Below are positions 33,529 through 41,911 of a stretch of DNA of 64,000 bases, one piece after another. Within the stretch, counting starts at the first letter, position 1, and each line of letters starts with the position of its first letter. The DNA comes from Armatimonadota bacterium. GTDB taxonomy: Bacteria > Armatimonadota > Fimbriimonadia > Fimbriimonadales > GBS-DC. The position numbers were made by a program, and so were the translations under genes. The notes under the pieces were generated by a model, which was given only the letters and a program-made list of their open reading frames with translations, did no database searches and was not told the DNA's origin. The stretch covers positions 27,607 through 91,606 of the forward strand of contig JABWCR010000008.1 of assembly GCA_013359125.1 (NCBI GenBank), in the 5' to 3' direction.

Positions 33529-33971
33529 GCGGATCGCTAAAGACGATCGATCGCGCGCTGTCGGGCGCCTTCTGGCTGGCAATCGCCGTGGGCGCAGCGC
33601 TGTTGGCGATCAAACAAGGCTATGCGGCGGTCGGCTACATGGTCGGCGTCGGCGTCGCGGCAGGCATCACCGCGCTCTATCGCCGCATGATTCCCCATTT
33701 TGTCAATCCCGGCGCCAACTCGATCCTGGTGCGACGACGGCTGATGTTTATCGCTCTCCTCAAGTATCCCGTGTTGCTGCTGATCGTTTGGTGGGTGGTG
33801 AGCTTGGGCATGGTCGCGGCCCTCAGCTTTCTGGCGGGCACAACCAGCTTCCTGTTCCTGATCGCCGCGGCGGGATTGACCCAGAATACGAATTCAAAAG
33901 AAGATGGGACGGCAGTAAAAGGAGAGCAAAGCCTGCCGCCCCACAAAGTTGAAGAGGATAACAGACCATAG
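33525..33971 (+). CDS. AtpI-like ATP synthase subunit I
   Basis: Polytopic protein of 148 aa with four likely membrane segments (FWLAIAVGAALLAI, YMVGVGVAAGITALY, PVLLLIVWWVVSLGMV, LSFLAGTTSFLFLIAA) and a short polar tail. The layout and position behind atpZ match ATP synthase I / UncI-like proteins. The next gene is trmFO, not atpB, so the structural ATP synthase genes must be elsewhere. Family assignment depends mainly on context. Confidence 0.65.
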   Translation: MSGSLKTIDRALSGAFWLAIAVGAALLAIKQGYAAVGYMVGVGVAAGITALYRRMIPHFVNPGANSILVRRRLMFIALLKYPVLLLIVWWVVSLGMVAALSFLAGTTSFLFLIAAAGLTQNTNSKEDGTAVKGEQSLPPHKVEEDNRP

Positions 33972-34026
33972 ATTACCCGCTCTGACAAGGCAAATGCAAG
34001 GGCAAAGGCAAGAAATCCTCACAGGG

Positions 34027-34032
34027 TAGAAT
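34027..34032 (+). promoter_or_regulatory. Close-in -10 element before trmFO
   Basis: TAGAAT, preceded by GG, ends nine bases before ATG 34042, with no Shine-Dalgarno sequence between. Confidence 0.45.
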
Positions 34033-34041
34033 CGGCCTTCG

Positions 34042-35373
34042 ATGAGAGCGGTTACCGTGATCGGGGCTGGGTTTGCGGGGTCCGAAGCGGCCTGGGCCAT
34101 CGCCCAGCGCGGCGTCCCCGCGCGCCTTGTCGAAATGCGTCCCGCTAAGATGACCCCTGCCCACCAGACCGGATATTGTGCCGAACTGGTCTGCTCCAAC
34201 TCGTTCAAGTCGCTCTCCCCAACGTCGCCCGCCGGCAGGCTCAAGATCGAGATGGAGCAGTTGGGCTCGCTCACCGTGCCCATTGCAAAGGAGCATGCCG
34301 TGCCCGCGGGCGAAGCCCTGGCCGTCGATCGCGAACTCTTTGCCAAGGCCGTATCGGAGGCCATCGCCCGCCATCCAAATATCGAACGGATCGAAGAAGA
34401 AACGACCGAAGTCCCCAGCGATGGCCCGACTATCATAGCCACAGGCCCCCTTACGTCGGACGCCTTGGCGCAATCGATCTCGCAGATCACTGGACAAGAG
34501 AGACTGCACTTCTTCGACGCCGTTTCGCCCATTGTCGATGCGGCGAGCATCGATTACGACAAGGTTTTCACCTCGAGCCGGTACGACAAGGGCGATCCGG
34601 GCTATCTCAATTGCCCAATGGACAAGGAACAGTACGAGGCGTTCGTTGCCGCAATCCGCGAGGCCGAGCGAACTCCGTTGCACAGTTTCGAAGACACGCG
34701 CTTCTTCGAGGGCTGCGTGCCGTTGGAAGAATTGGCGGACCGGGGTCTCAAGACCTTATCGTTCGGCCCAATGAAACCGGTCGGATTGACCGATCCGCGC
34801 ACCGGGCGGCGACCCTATGCCGTGTTGCAATTGCGGCCCGAAAACGCCCAGAAGACGATGTACAGTCTAGTTGCCTGCCAAACTCGGCTGAAGTGGGGCG
34901 AACAGAAACGAATCTTTCAGATGGCGCCTGGGTTGGAAAACGCCGAGTTTGTGCGACTGGGCGTGATCCATCGAAACACCTACCTCGATTCGCCGCGCCT
35001 GTTAGACGCGACTTTGCAACTGCGGACTAGAAAGGACCTCTTCTTCGCTGGTCAACTGACGGGCGTGGAAGGCTATCTAGAATCGGCCGCATCGGGCATC
35101 ATCGCGGGCATCAACGCCGCACGGCTGGCGCTGGGCCAAGAGCCCGTCGCGCCCCCGCCCGAAACGGTTTTAGGTTCGCTTTTGTGCTACATTAGCAGTT
35201 ACGACCACCAACCCTTTCCGCCGATGAACGCCAGCTGGGGCCTGTTGCCGCATCCCGAACCCATGATCAAAGACAAGGGCGCTCGCAGAGCCAAGCAGCT
35301 AGAATCGGCAATCTCGGCAATGGACGAATTTGCGCGCAATCTAAACGAACGGAGCAAGAATGGCCACAGTTAG
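34042..35373 (+). CDS. trmFO: Folate-dependent tRNA U54 methyltransferase TrmFO
   Basis: FAD- and methylenetetrahydrofolate-dependent enzyme that forms 5-methyluridine at position 54 of tRNAs, 443 aa. Evidence: FAD-binding VIGAGFAGSEAAWAIAQRG ... VEMRP, CSNSFKSLSPTSPAGRLK, the family segment DAVSPIVDAASIDYDKVF, YLNCPMDKEQYEAF, FEGCVPLEELADRG and FFAGQLTGVEGYLESAASG. All family hallmarks are present. There is no Shine-Dalgarno sequence; TAGAAT lies nine bases before ATG. It overlaps the DUF1015 gene by 14 bases, opening a likely operon trmFO-DUF1015-MOSC-photolyase. Confidence 0.96.
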   Translation: MRAVTVIGAGFAGSEAAWAIAQRGVPARLVEMRPAKMTPAHQTGYCAELVCSNSFKSLSPTSPAGRLKIEMEQLGSLTVPIAKEHAVPAGEALAVDRELFAKAVSEAIARHPNIERIEEETTEVPSDGPTIIATGPLTSDALAQSISQITGQERLHFFDAVSPIVDAASIDYDKVFTSSRYDKGDPGYLNCPMDKEQYEAFVAAIREAERTPLHSFEDTRFFEGCVPLEELADRGLKTLSFGPMKPVGLTDPRTGRRPYAVLQLRPENAQKTMYSLVACQTRLKWGEQKRIFQMAPGLENAEFVRLGVIHRNTYLDSPRLLDATLQLRTRKDLFFAGQLTGVEGYLESAASGIIAGINAARLALGQEPVAPPPETVLGSLLCYISSYDHQPFPPMNASWGLLPHPEPMIKDKGARRAKQLESAISAMDEFARNLNERSKNGHS

Positions 35374-36601
35374 ACCCTTCAAAGCCTTAAGATATAGCGA
35401 CGTGAGCGAACAGGTCGTCGCGCCGCCCTACGACGTGATCGGACCGGAGCGCAGACAGCAGCTGATGCAGAGCAGCGCTCATAACATCGTCTGGCTGACC
35501 TTGCCAGAGGGCGATGGCGACAAGTACGAGACGGCCGTCCAAACCTTGGCCCGATGGATCGATGAGGGCGCAGTGAGGGACGACGATCGCCCCGGGTTCT
35601 ATCGGTACGTCCAGACTTTCCGGCATCCTTTGACCGGGCAGGAGGTTTCTCGAACGGGACTGATCGTAACGCTGAAGACCGAGCCTTATGAGAGGGGCGT
35701 CGTACTGCCGCACGAGCAGACCTTCCCAGGCGTCAAAGAGGATCGATTTCGCCTGTTGCAGGCGACGCGAACGCATCTGGAGAGCATTTTTGGCCTTTAC
35801 GAATCGAACTCTGCGCTGCAAGATTCGCTCGGGCGCGCGTCTTTCCGACCGCTCGCTCAACTCGATCATCCCGATCTGCCCGAGGGCTACAGCCAGCGAT
35901 TGGAGGTTGCGGACGAACCGAGCGACACCGAGGCAATTGCCGGCGCCTTTGAGCCGCTTCGCATCTGGATCGCCGACGGCCATCATCGCTACGAGACCGC
36001 GCTCCGATACGGCATGGAGTCGGGCGACGAAAACTCTCCGACGCGCTTTCTTCCCATTCTCTTGGTCTCGATGGATGATCCCGGCCTGGTGATTCTGCCC
36101 ACGCACCGCGCGCTGACGAGCGACCCTGCGCCCGATTGGCAAAGCGCGATCGGCGAGCGTTTCGACGCGCGCGCCGTTTCCCTGTCCGGCCTCCTTAACG
36201 AGATGGAGCGCGCGGCCGATGCAGCCAACCCAGGCATCGGGTTCGTCAACCGAGAACAGGCCTGGCTCATTACCCCGCGAGGGGGTCTGGAAATGCGCTC
36301 GATATTGGGAGATGGCGTTTCCGACGCTTTGGCCAACTTGGATGTGAACGTGCTGCACCAGGCGCTGATGCCCGCGATGGGCTTTGGAGACGCTGCGCCC
36401 GAGTTTACGCACGATCCGCGACAAGCGTTGGACGGGGTAGAGCGCGGCGCCTACTGTTCGGCCTTCCTGCTCAATCCGCCTTCGCTGGCCGCTATGAGCG
36501 AGATTGCCAACCGGGGCGAGAAAATGCCCAAGAAGTCGACCTATTTCTATCCAAAGGCGCTGAGCGGACTGGTCATGTGGCGCATTCCGGGAGGGAACTG
36601 A
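35360..36601 (+). CDS. DUF1015 family protein
   Basis: Cytoplasmic protein of 413 aa, family of unknown activity widely conserved in anaerobes and other bacteria. Diagnostic segments: VRPFKALRYSD...QVVAPPYDVI at the N-terminus, GVVLPHEQTFPGVKEDRFRLLQATRTHLESIFGLY in the middle and IADGHHRYETALRYG around residue 205. The stop TGA shares a base with the ATG of the MOSC gene, so translation is probably coupled. Confidence 0.9.
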   Translation: MATVRPFKALRYSDVSEQVVAPPYDVIGPERRQQLMQSSAHNIVWLTLPEGDGDKYETAVQTLARWIDEGAVRDDDRPGFYRYVQTFRHPLTGQEVSRTGLIVTLKTEPYERGVVLPHEQTFPGVKEDRFRLLQATRTHLESIFGLYESNSALQDSLGRASFRPLAQLDHPDLPEGYSQRLEVADEPSDTEAIAGAFEPLRIWIADGHHRYETALRYGMESGDENSPTRFLPILLVSMDDPGLVILPTHRALTSDPAPDWQSAIGERFDARAVSLSGLLNEMERAADAANPGIGFVNREQAWLITPRGGLEMRSILGDGVSDALANLDVNVLHQALMPAMGFGDAAPEFTHDPRQALDGVERGAYCSAFLLNPPSLAAMSEIANRGEKMPKKSTYFYPKALSGLVMWRIPGGN

Positions 36602-37047
36602 TGGGAGTTGTCAAAGGGATCTACATCGCCGATGCCGAAGGCGCGCCCGTGCGCCCAGTTGCAGAAATCCGCGCTGTCGCGGGAGTGGGATTGGAGGGCG
36701 ACCGCAACTTTCGAGAAAACGCCGAAAGCGGCACGCAGGCGACCTTTATCGAACAAGAGGCTGTAGAGGCTCTCAGGCGCGACTTCGAGATCGATCTGGC
36801 GCCCGGCGCCCACAGAAGAAACATCGTAACCCAAGGCGCTCCTCTAAACCATTTGATCGGCAAGCGATTTCGGGTCGGCGAGGCCGAGTTTGTCGGCATC
36901 CGACTGTGCGAGCCGTGCGCCTATTTGGAGAGCATGACGCAGCCTGGCATCGTCAAAGGTTTGGTGCATCGGGGCGGTTTGCGAGCCGACATCCTGCGCT
37001 CGGGCGCGATCAGACCGGGCGACGAACTGACCGTGCTGGAGGAGTGA
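36601..37047 (+). CDS. MOSC-domain protein
   Basis: MOSC domain (148 aa), related to the C-terminal domain of molybdenum cofactor sulfurases, where a Cys receives sulfur. Seen: VGLEGDRNFRENA, the conserved RRNIVTQGAPLNHLIGKRFRVGE and the Cys-containing LCEPCAYLESM. Stand-alone MOSC proteins may bind or transfer sulfur or molybdenum cofactor; no other cofactor gene is nearby. ATG 36601 is taken because it has GGAGGGAACTG upstream and forms TGATG with the preceding stop. It overlaps the photolyase start by 4 bases (GTGA). Confidence 0.88.
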   Translation: MGVVKGIYIADAEGAPVRPVAEIRAVAGVGLEGDRNFRENAESGTQATFIEQEAVEALRRDFEIDLAPGAHRRNIVTQGAPLNHLIGKRFRVGEAEFVGIRLCEPCAYLESMTQPGIVKGLVHRGGLRADILRSGAIRPGDELTVLEE

Positions 37048-38402
37048 TTCAGCCGGAGCGCGTCCAGGCCCTTAACGCCCAGCCGATACAACGGGGCGAC
37101 TATGTGCTCTATTGGATGCAACAGTCGCAACGCGCAGTCGATAATCATGCCCTGGCCTACGCCATTGACCAGGCCAACGAACTGGGACTGCCCGTCGTCG
37201 TCTGCTTTGGGCTGACCGATCGATTCCCTGAGGCCAATCTCCGCCACTTTGCCTTTATGCTGCAAGGCTTGCGCGAGACGGGCGAGGCCCTTAGGGAGAT
37301 GGGCGTCGAGTTTGTGCTGCGAACGGGAAATCCTCCAAATGTAGCACAACAATTGGGGCTGCGCGCGGCTATGATTGTGTGCGATCAGGGCTGCCTGCGG
37401 ATTCAAAGACAGTGGCGCTCTCAGTTAGCCGAGAATTCCGAGCGCCGGGTCGTGCAGGTCGAAAGCGATGTCGTCGTGCCGGTCGAAGCCGCGTCGAACA
37501 AAGAGGAGTACGCCGCGGCGACGCTGAGACCGAAGATTCATCGCCTGCTCGATCGATTTCTTGTGCCGCTCGCCGTCCGAGAGCCTAAGATTCAGAGGCC
37601 GATAGGCCTGGATAGCATCGACTGGCGGTCGACCGAAGCGATTCTGCAAACGCTCGATCTTGATCGCACCGTGCCGCCCGTGGCCGGCATTCTGGGCGGC
37701 CATTCTCGCGCGACTGCTCGGCTGGCCGACTTTCTCAGCCTGCGGTTAGAGGGCTATGCCGACCAGCGAAACGACCCCGCGGTCGATCAGCAATCGGGCC
37801 TCAGCCCCTACCTGCATTTTGGACAAATATCGCCTCTGACCATTGCCTTAAAAGCCATGCAAATGCCGCGCTCTGAGGGAACATCCGCCTTTCTGGAAGA
37901 GTTGATCGTAAGAAGGGAACTGGCCTGCAACTTCACCGAGTTCAATCCAAATTACGACCGATTTGACGGTCTGCCCGACTGGTGCCGGCAGACGCTCCAA
38001 AAGCACGAATCCGACGCAAGGCCCTATCTGTACGAAGAGCCCCAACTGGAAGCGGCACAAACGCACGACCCCTATTGGAACGCCGCAATGACCGAGATGA
38101 AACAGACCGGCAAGATGCACGGCTACATGCGCATGTACTGGGGCAAAAAGATTTTGGAATGGACTGACGATCCAAAGCGAGCGTTCGAAGTCGCCCTGCG
38201 CCTCAACAACAAATACTTTCTAGACGGGCGCGACCCGAACTCCTTTTGCGGAGTCGCCTGGTGCTTCGGCAAGCACGACCGACCCTGGGCCGAGCGCCCT
38301 ATTTTTGGCACGGTGCGCTATATGAACGCCAACGGCCTCAGGCGCAAGTTCGATATCGACGCCTATGTGCGTCGCGTTATGGCTGCAACTCTCGACCTGT
38401 GA
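37044..38402 (+). CDS. phr: Class II CPD photolyase
   Basis: FAD-dependent light-driven repair of cyclobutane pyrimidine dimers, 452 aa. The N-terminal domain (GDYVLYWMQQSQRAVDNHALAYAIDQANELGLPVVVCFGL) and the C-terminal FAD domain (LACNFTEFNPNYDRFDGLPDWCRQTL; MYWGKKILEW; LNNKYFLDGRDPNSFCGVAWCFGKHDRPW) are class II hallmarks. GTG 37044 overlaps the MOSC stop; the frame is open further upstream, but that part is antisense-like and non-homologous. The 3' end overlaps the convergent purC by 26 bases. Confidence 0.94.
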   Translation: MIQPERVQALNAQPIQRGDYVLYWMQQSQRAVDNHALAYAIDQANELGLPVVVCFGLTDRFPEANLRHFAFMLQGLRETGEALREMGVEFVLRTGNPPNVAQQLGLRAAMIVCDQGCLRIQRQWRSQLAENSERRVVQVESDVVVPVEAASNKEEYAAATLRPKIHRLLDRFLVPLAVREPKIQRPIGLDSIDWRSTEAILQTLDLDRTVPPVAGILGGHSRATARLADFLSLRLEGYADQRNDPAVDQQSGLSPYLHFGQISPLTIALKAMQMPRSEGTSAFLEELIVRRELACNFTEFNPNYDRFDGLPDWCRQTLQKHESDARPYLYEEPQLEAAQTHDPYWNAAMTEMKQTGKMHGYMRMYWGKKILEWTDDPKRAFEVALRLNNKYFLDGRDPNSFCGVAWCFGKHDRPWAERPIFGTVRYMNANGLRRKFDIDAYVRRVMAATLDL

Positions 38403-39300
38403 TGCGTCGATAGGCCTCGCAATATTTCTCCGACGTAACGCGCACAACCTCGTCGGGCAGCGTCGGCGCAGGCGGGTTCTTGTCCCACCCGATCTCCTCT
38501 AAATAATCTCGCACATACTGTTTGTCAAAGCTCGGCTGCGATCGCCCCGGCTCGTACGATTCGGCGTCCCAATAGCGGGACGAATCGGGCGTCAGCGCCT
38601 CATCGATCAAGATGATCCGATCCTGATAAAGCCCGAATTCGAACTTCGTGTCGGCGATGATCAGTCCTCGGGTGGCCGCATACTCGGCAGCCTCTAAATA
38701 GAGACGAACGCTCAGGTCTCTCAACTGCTCGGCATGGCTTTGCCCGACGATCTCGATCATGCGCTCGAAAGAGATGTTCTCGTCGTGCCCGGTCGTCGCT
38801 TTGGTTGCAGGAGTGAACAACGGCTGCGGCAGCCGCTCGGAGTTGCGCAACCCGGCAGGGAGAGGAATATTGTGCAGAGTCGCCGCCTGATCCGGTCCGC
38901 CCGCCGCTTTATACTCGGCCCACAGCGATCCGGCCAAATAGCCTCGAACGACGCATTCGACAGGGAACGGTTTAGCCTTAACCGTGATCATAGTCCGACC
39001 GCTCAAAGCGTCCCGATACGGGTCTGGACTTTCTAAGTTTAGAGCCCCTCTGATCGAATCCCAATCGTCGGCGATCAGGTGGTTGGGCAACCAAGATCGC
39101 GTCCGGTCGAACCAAAACCGGCTGATTTGGGTCAGGGCGATGCCCTTCATCGGAATAGGATTGGGCAGTACCACATCGAACGCCGAGAGACGGTCGGAGG
39201 TAACCATCAACAGGTTCTCTCCAAGGTCATAGATGTCGCGCACTTTGCCTCGGGCGACTAAGGGCAACGGCAACTGGGTTTCTATAACTGTAGTCGTCAT
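38377..39300 (-). CDS. purC: Phosphoribosylaminoimidazole-succinocarboxamide synthase
   Basis: Purine synthesis: joins aspartate to CAIR with ATP to give SAICAR. The 307-aa length corresponds to the longer form of the enzyme. Seen: VARGKVRDIYDLGENLLMVTSDRLSAFDVVLPNPIP at the N-terminus, VECVVRGYLAGSLWAEY, ADTKFEFGL and LIDEALTPDSSRYWD. All are standard. ATG 39300 overlaps the stop of the upstream membrane-protein gene by 4 bases. The tail overlaps the photolyase gene on the other strand by 26 bases. Confidence 0.96.
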   Translation of the reverse strand: MTTTVIETQLPLPLVARGKVRDIYDLGENLLMVTSDRLSAFDVVLPNPIPMKGIALTQISRFWFDRTRSWLPNHLIADDWDSIRGALNLESPDPYRDALSGRTMITVKAKPFPVECVVRGYLAGSLWAEYKAAGGPDQAATLHNIPLPAGLRNSERLPQPLFTPATKATTGHDENISFERMIEIVGQSHAEQLRDLSVRLYLEAAEYAATRGLIIADTKFEFGLYQDRIILIDEALTPDSSRYWDAESYEPGRSQPSFDKQYVRDYLEEIGWDKNPPAPTLPDEVVRVTSEKYCEAYRRITGRELQP

Positions 39301-39839
39301 TCTTGAACTTCCTTGTTCTTTAAGATGGGTCTTCTGGTCAACAGGCTAAGGCACGTGGCCGCCGCCACTGCGATCAGGCCCACTCCCGCGGCCGATTGCA
39401 GCCAATTGTTGGCCAAAGCGCTGGCCAAAGTGTACCCTCCAAAGAAGACCGCGAACATCGCATAGATAGCGGGCATGGCGAACGGCTTGGGCGGTTTGGC
39501 GGTCAGCCCGATCGCCGCGATCAGCGCCAAAATGGCGACCGGGAGCCAAACAGTCGACCGAGACTGCTCGATAGGCGAGAGCTCAGCCCAGGTTCGCAGG
39601 TCCGACGCCGCCTTCAAACCGCAATAGAGCGACACGCCGTAGCAAAAGAACAAGAGCAACGGCTCGCGATATTGAGGGTGAAAGAAGCCCAAACCGATCA
39701 AGAGCGCGATCAGCACGGCATGGCGGCGAAACTTGCCGACTTCCTGCAAGTAGAGAGACGCGCCGACGGCCAAGATGCTCAACACGACGGGCAAAGCGCG
39801 ATCCCGAAGGACGGCCTCCCAATCTGCGAGGCGTTTCAT
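39297..39839 (-). CDS. Polytopic membrane protein, unknown function
   Basis: No family recognised. The 180-aa product has about five hydrophobic segments, including ALPVVLSILAVGASLYLQEV, AVLIALLIGLGFF, LLLFFCYGVSLYCGL, VWLPVAILALIAAIGLTA and VGLIAVAAATCLSLL. It is co-transcribed with purC (ATGA overlap) and lies four bases downstream of the TIM-barrel gene, which puts all three in one operon. Confidence 0.7.
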   Translation of the reverse strand: MKRLADWEAVLRDRALPVVLSILAVGASLYLQEVGKFRRHAVLIALLIGLGFFHPQYREPLLLFFCYGVSLYCGLKAASDLRTWAELSPIEQSRSTVWLPVAILALIAAIGLTAKPPKPFAMPAIYAMFAVFFGGYTLASALANNWLQSAAGVGLIAVAAATCLSLLTRRPILKNKEVQE

Positions 39840-39843
39840 CGCT

Positions 39844-40674
39844 CTATGCCCAGCGCTCGTCGATCCATTCTCTCAGACGAGCGATCGAACGTCGAAAACC
39901 CTCGTCGCCATAAGGCTGACCGTCCTCGATAGTCATGAAGCCGTTGTAGCCGCTGGCGGCGAGCTCGTCCAGCATCGCCGTCAGCGGCGCAGCCCCTTCG
40001 CCCAAGGGCAATTGCTGGTATTCGCCCGGCAATCGGTCGCTAATGTGAACGCGGCGCGCCTTGGCCGAAACGCGCTTCAACAGGGACAGTCCGTCATAAC
40101 CGCACATGGTCGGATTGGCGCAATCGAAGTTGACCATCACAGGCGTCGGCTCGATCAGCTCGTACAAACGGAGAAAGACAGGCAGCTGATAAGAGAAATC
40201 TTCTTCGGGCCAGCGCCGATCCTTGTAATGGTTCTCTAGACAGACCAAAACCCCGACCGACTCGCCATAATTCGCGCACTCGACCAGGCAGTCGGCCGCC
40301 CATCGACAGCCGTCCTCTAAACTAACCTCGGCCCTCGCCATGCCGGCAGTTGCCCTTACGGCCCCCGCGCCCAATGTCGCTGCAACGTCGATCTTTTGCT
40401 TCAGGGCGCCTACTTCTGCCTTGCGCTGCAATGGATCGCTCTGGGTAAAGTCCGGCGCGCAGGTAAGCTGGGCGACCAAAAGTCCCTCGCCGTCCAAAAC
40501 GCGCCGCACCTCGGGGGCTTGCCCTTCGCCCACAAACCCATGATAAATCTCAACCGCGGTCAGTCCAAACGCGGGAACGGTTCTCAGCCAATCGATCACA
40601 GAGGAGCGCCCTTCGACAATGTCGTTCAGAATCCTCAGCGGAATCCAACTGATTGTGGGCTTTTTCGAGGCCAT
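39844..40674 (-). CDS. Sugar phosphate isomerase/epimerase-like TIM-barrel protein
   Basis: Xylose isomerase-like AP endonuclease 2 superfamily (276 aa). Metal-site segments typical of the family are seen: GVLVCLENHYKD, PVMVNFDCANPTMCG, RRVHISDRLPGEYQQLPLGEG and NGFMTIEDGQPYG. The substrate could be a keto sugar or inositol derivative; the Gfo/Idh/MocA genes that often accompany this family are 37 kb away. TATAAT lies 11 bases before ATG 40674 and no Shine-Dalgarno sequence is apparent. It heads an operon with the membrane protein and purC. Confidence 0.83.
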   Translation of the reverse strand: MASKKPTISWIPLRILNDIVEGRSSVIDWLRTVPAFGLTAVEIYHGFVGEGQAPEVRRVLDGEGLLVAQLTCAPDFTQSDPLQRKAEVGALKQKIDVAATLGAGAVRATAGMARAEVSLEDGCRWAADCLVECANYGESVGVLVCLENHYKDRRWPEEDFSYQLPVFLRLYELIEPTPVMVNFDCANPTMCGYDGLSLLKRVSAKARRVHISDRLPGEYQQLPLGEGAAPLTAMLDELAASGYNGFMTIEDGQPYGDEGFRRSIARLREWIDERWA

Positions 40675-40685
40675 AGGAGCAGGAA

Positions 40686-40691
40686 ATTATA
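40686..40691 (-). promoter_or_regulatory. Close-in -10 element before the TIM-barrel gene
   Basis: TATAAT, preceded by GG, on the minus strand ends 11 bases before ATG 40674. The consensus match makes this one of the best examples of the class. Confidence 0.55.
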
Positions 40692-40761
40692 CCTGTGTAA
40701 AGAGGATTCGGCGCCCAGTCGGCGAACCTACTACCTTCTGGGGAGAATCAGGAGGCGATGA

Positions 40762-41280
40762 ATGGATTGGCGGCAATTAGGCGAGTGGGCAAACCGGCCC
40801 GAGATCGCCGCCGGACTTGCGCTTACGGTCGTCTTGTTGGCCGTAATGACGGTCATCTCGACATGGCAGGCAGCGCGATTTAGAAAGCGATGGAACGATG
40901 CGCTGAGGGGCGTCAATGGCAAGCAACTCGAGGAGATTCTATACGAGTGCCTTCGCCGCGTCAGCCAAACCGAGGAAACCGTGCGCGAGCATAGGCAAAG
41001 AATCGAAAGCCTGCAGGATCAGGCCGACAGATGCCTGCAGCGCGTCGGCGTGGTCAAGTTCGACGCATTCGACGACATCGGCGGACAGCAGAGCTTTGTC
41101 GTTGCACTGCTGAACGAGAAAGGCGACGGCGTTGCCGTGTCAGGTCTGCACAGCCGACAGGAAATGCGCGTCTATGCTAAAACGATCTCTTCAGACCGAA
41201 AGGACGAGTTTTTGAGCGCAGAGGAGGCACAAGCTATCAAGATCGCACAAAGGGAGTTGGTCGCCGCTACGCATGGATGA
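40762..41280 (+). CDS. DUF4446 family membrane-anchored protein
   Basis: The 172-aa protein has one N-terminal membrane helix (AAGLALTVVLLAVMTVISTWQA), a coiled-coil region (about 60-100; RVSQTEETVREHRQRIESLQDQADRCLQRV) and the conserved DUF4446 block GVVKFDAFDDIGGQQSFVVALLNEKGDGVAVSGLHSR. Function unknown; the family is common in Firmicutes and others. The start has AGGAGGCGATGA upstream. It overlaps the sigma factor gene by 8 bases. Confidence 0.87.
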   Translation: MDWRQLGEWANRPEIAAGLALTVVLLAVMTVISTWQAARFRKRWNDALRGVNGKQLEEILYECLRRVSQTEETVREHRQRIESLQDQADRCLQRVGVVKFDAFDDIGGQQSFVVALLNEKGDGVAVSGLHSRQEMRVYAKTISSDRKDEFLSAEEAQAIKIAQRELVAATHG

Positions 41281-41911
41281 CAGCCACTTCTCGGACGCCG
41301 AACTGATCCGCCGCTTCTTAGAAGGCGATCGCGAGGCGTTCAACGCGCTGGTTCGCCGCTACGAAAAGAAGGTCTATCAGTACGCCTATCGGTTGGCCCA
41401 ATCGCAAGAGGACGCGGCGGACGTAGCGTCGGAGACCTTTGTGAGGCTATATACGTCCGTCAAGAACTTCCGAGGCGAGGCGAGCCTATCCACCTGGCTC
41501 TATCGCGTCGTCAGCAACGTCTACTTCGACTATCGCAAGCGCCAAAAGAGCCACCAGCACCAATCGCTAGAAGGCGTCTCCCCCGATAACACGGGCATCG
41601 AGCGCCAATGGGTCGATACAGCCGCCGTCGATCTGGAAGAGCGCGCATTGCAGCAAGAGCGTCGCCGGGCGCTCGAGCTAGCCGTATCCAAACTGCCCGA
41701 ATACCAACGCGCAATGGTCGTTATGTTCCACATGGAAGAGCGATCTTACGAGGAGATCGCAGAGATTATGGAGATGCCGCTAGGCACGGTCAAATCGAGG
41801 CTAAACCGCGCGCGAATCGCCCTAAAGGACCTTTTAAAACCCTATCTGGAACTTTTCGATGTGGACGACAGTCAAACCAACCTGGAGGCTGATAACGCCC
41901 GTGACATGTGA
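41273..41911 (+). CDS. ECF-type RNA polymerase sigma factor
   Basis: Group 4 sigma factor of 212 aa. Region 2 (FNALVRRYEKKVYQYAYRLAQSQEDAADVASETFVRLY) and region 4 (QRAMVVMFHMEERSYEEIAEIMEMPLGTVKSRLNRARIALK) are separated by a short linker. It overlaps the anti-sigma gene by 11 bases, consistent with a co-regulated pair. The target promoters are not identifiable from the sequence; by analogy it may control its own operon. Upstream overlap with DUF4446 places all three genes in one transcript. Confidence 0.93.
   Translation: MDDSHFSDAELIRRFLEGDREAFNALVRRYEKKVYQYAYRLAQSQEDAADVASETFVRLYTSVKNFRGEASLSTWLYRVVSNVYFDYRKRQKSHQHQSLEGVSPDNTGIERQWVDTAAVDLEERALQQERRRALELAVSKLPEYQRAMVVMFHMEERSYEEIAEIMEMPLGTVKSRLNRARIALKDLLKPYLELFDVDDSQTNLEADNARDM

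Noticed and set aside
35387..36424. 345-aa open frame on the minus strand
   Set aside because: Antisense to the well-supported DUF1015 gene and without any motif.
36906..37043. N-terminal extension of the photolyase
   Set aside because: It overlaps the MOSC gene, and class II homology begins after the GTG at 37044.
37336..37356. Motif like the inverted-repeat end (ATGTAGCACAA) in the photolyase gene
   Set aside because: Only the inner block matches and it lies within conserved coding sequence, so it is probably chance.
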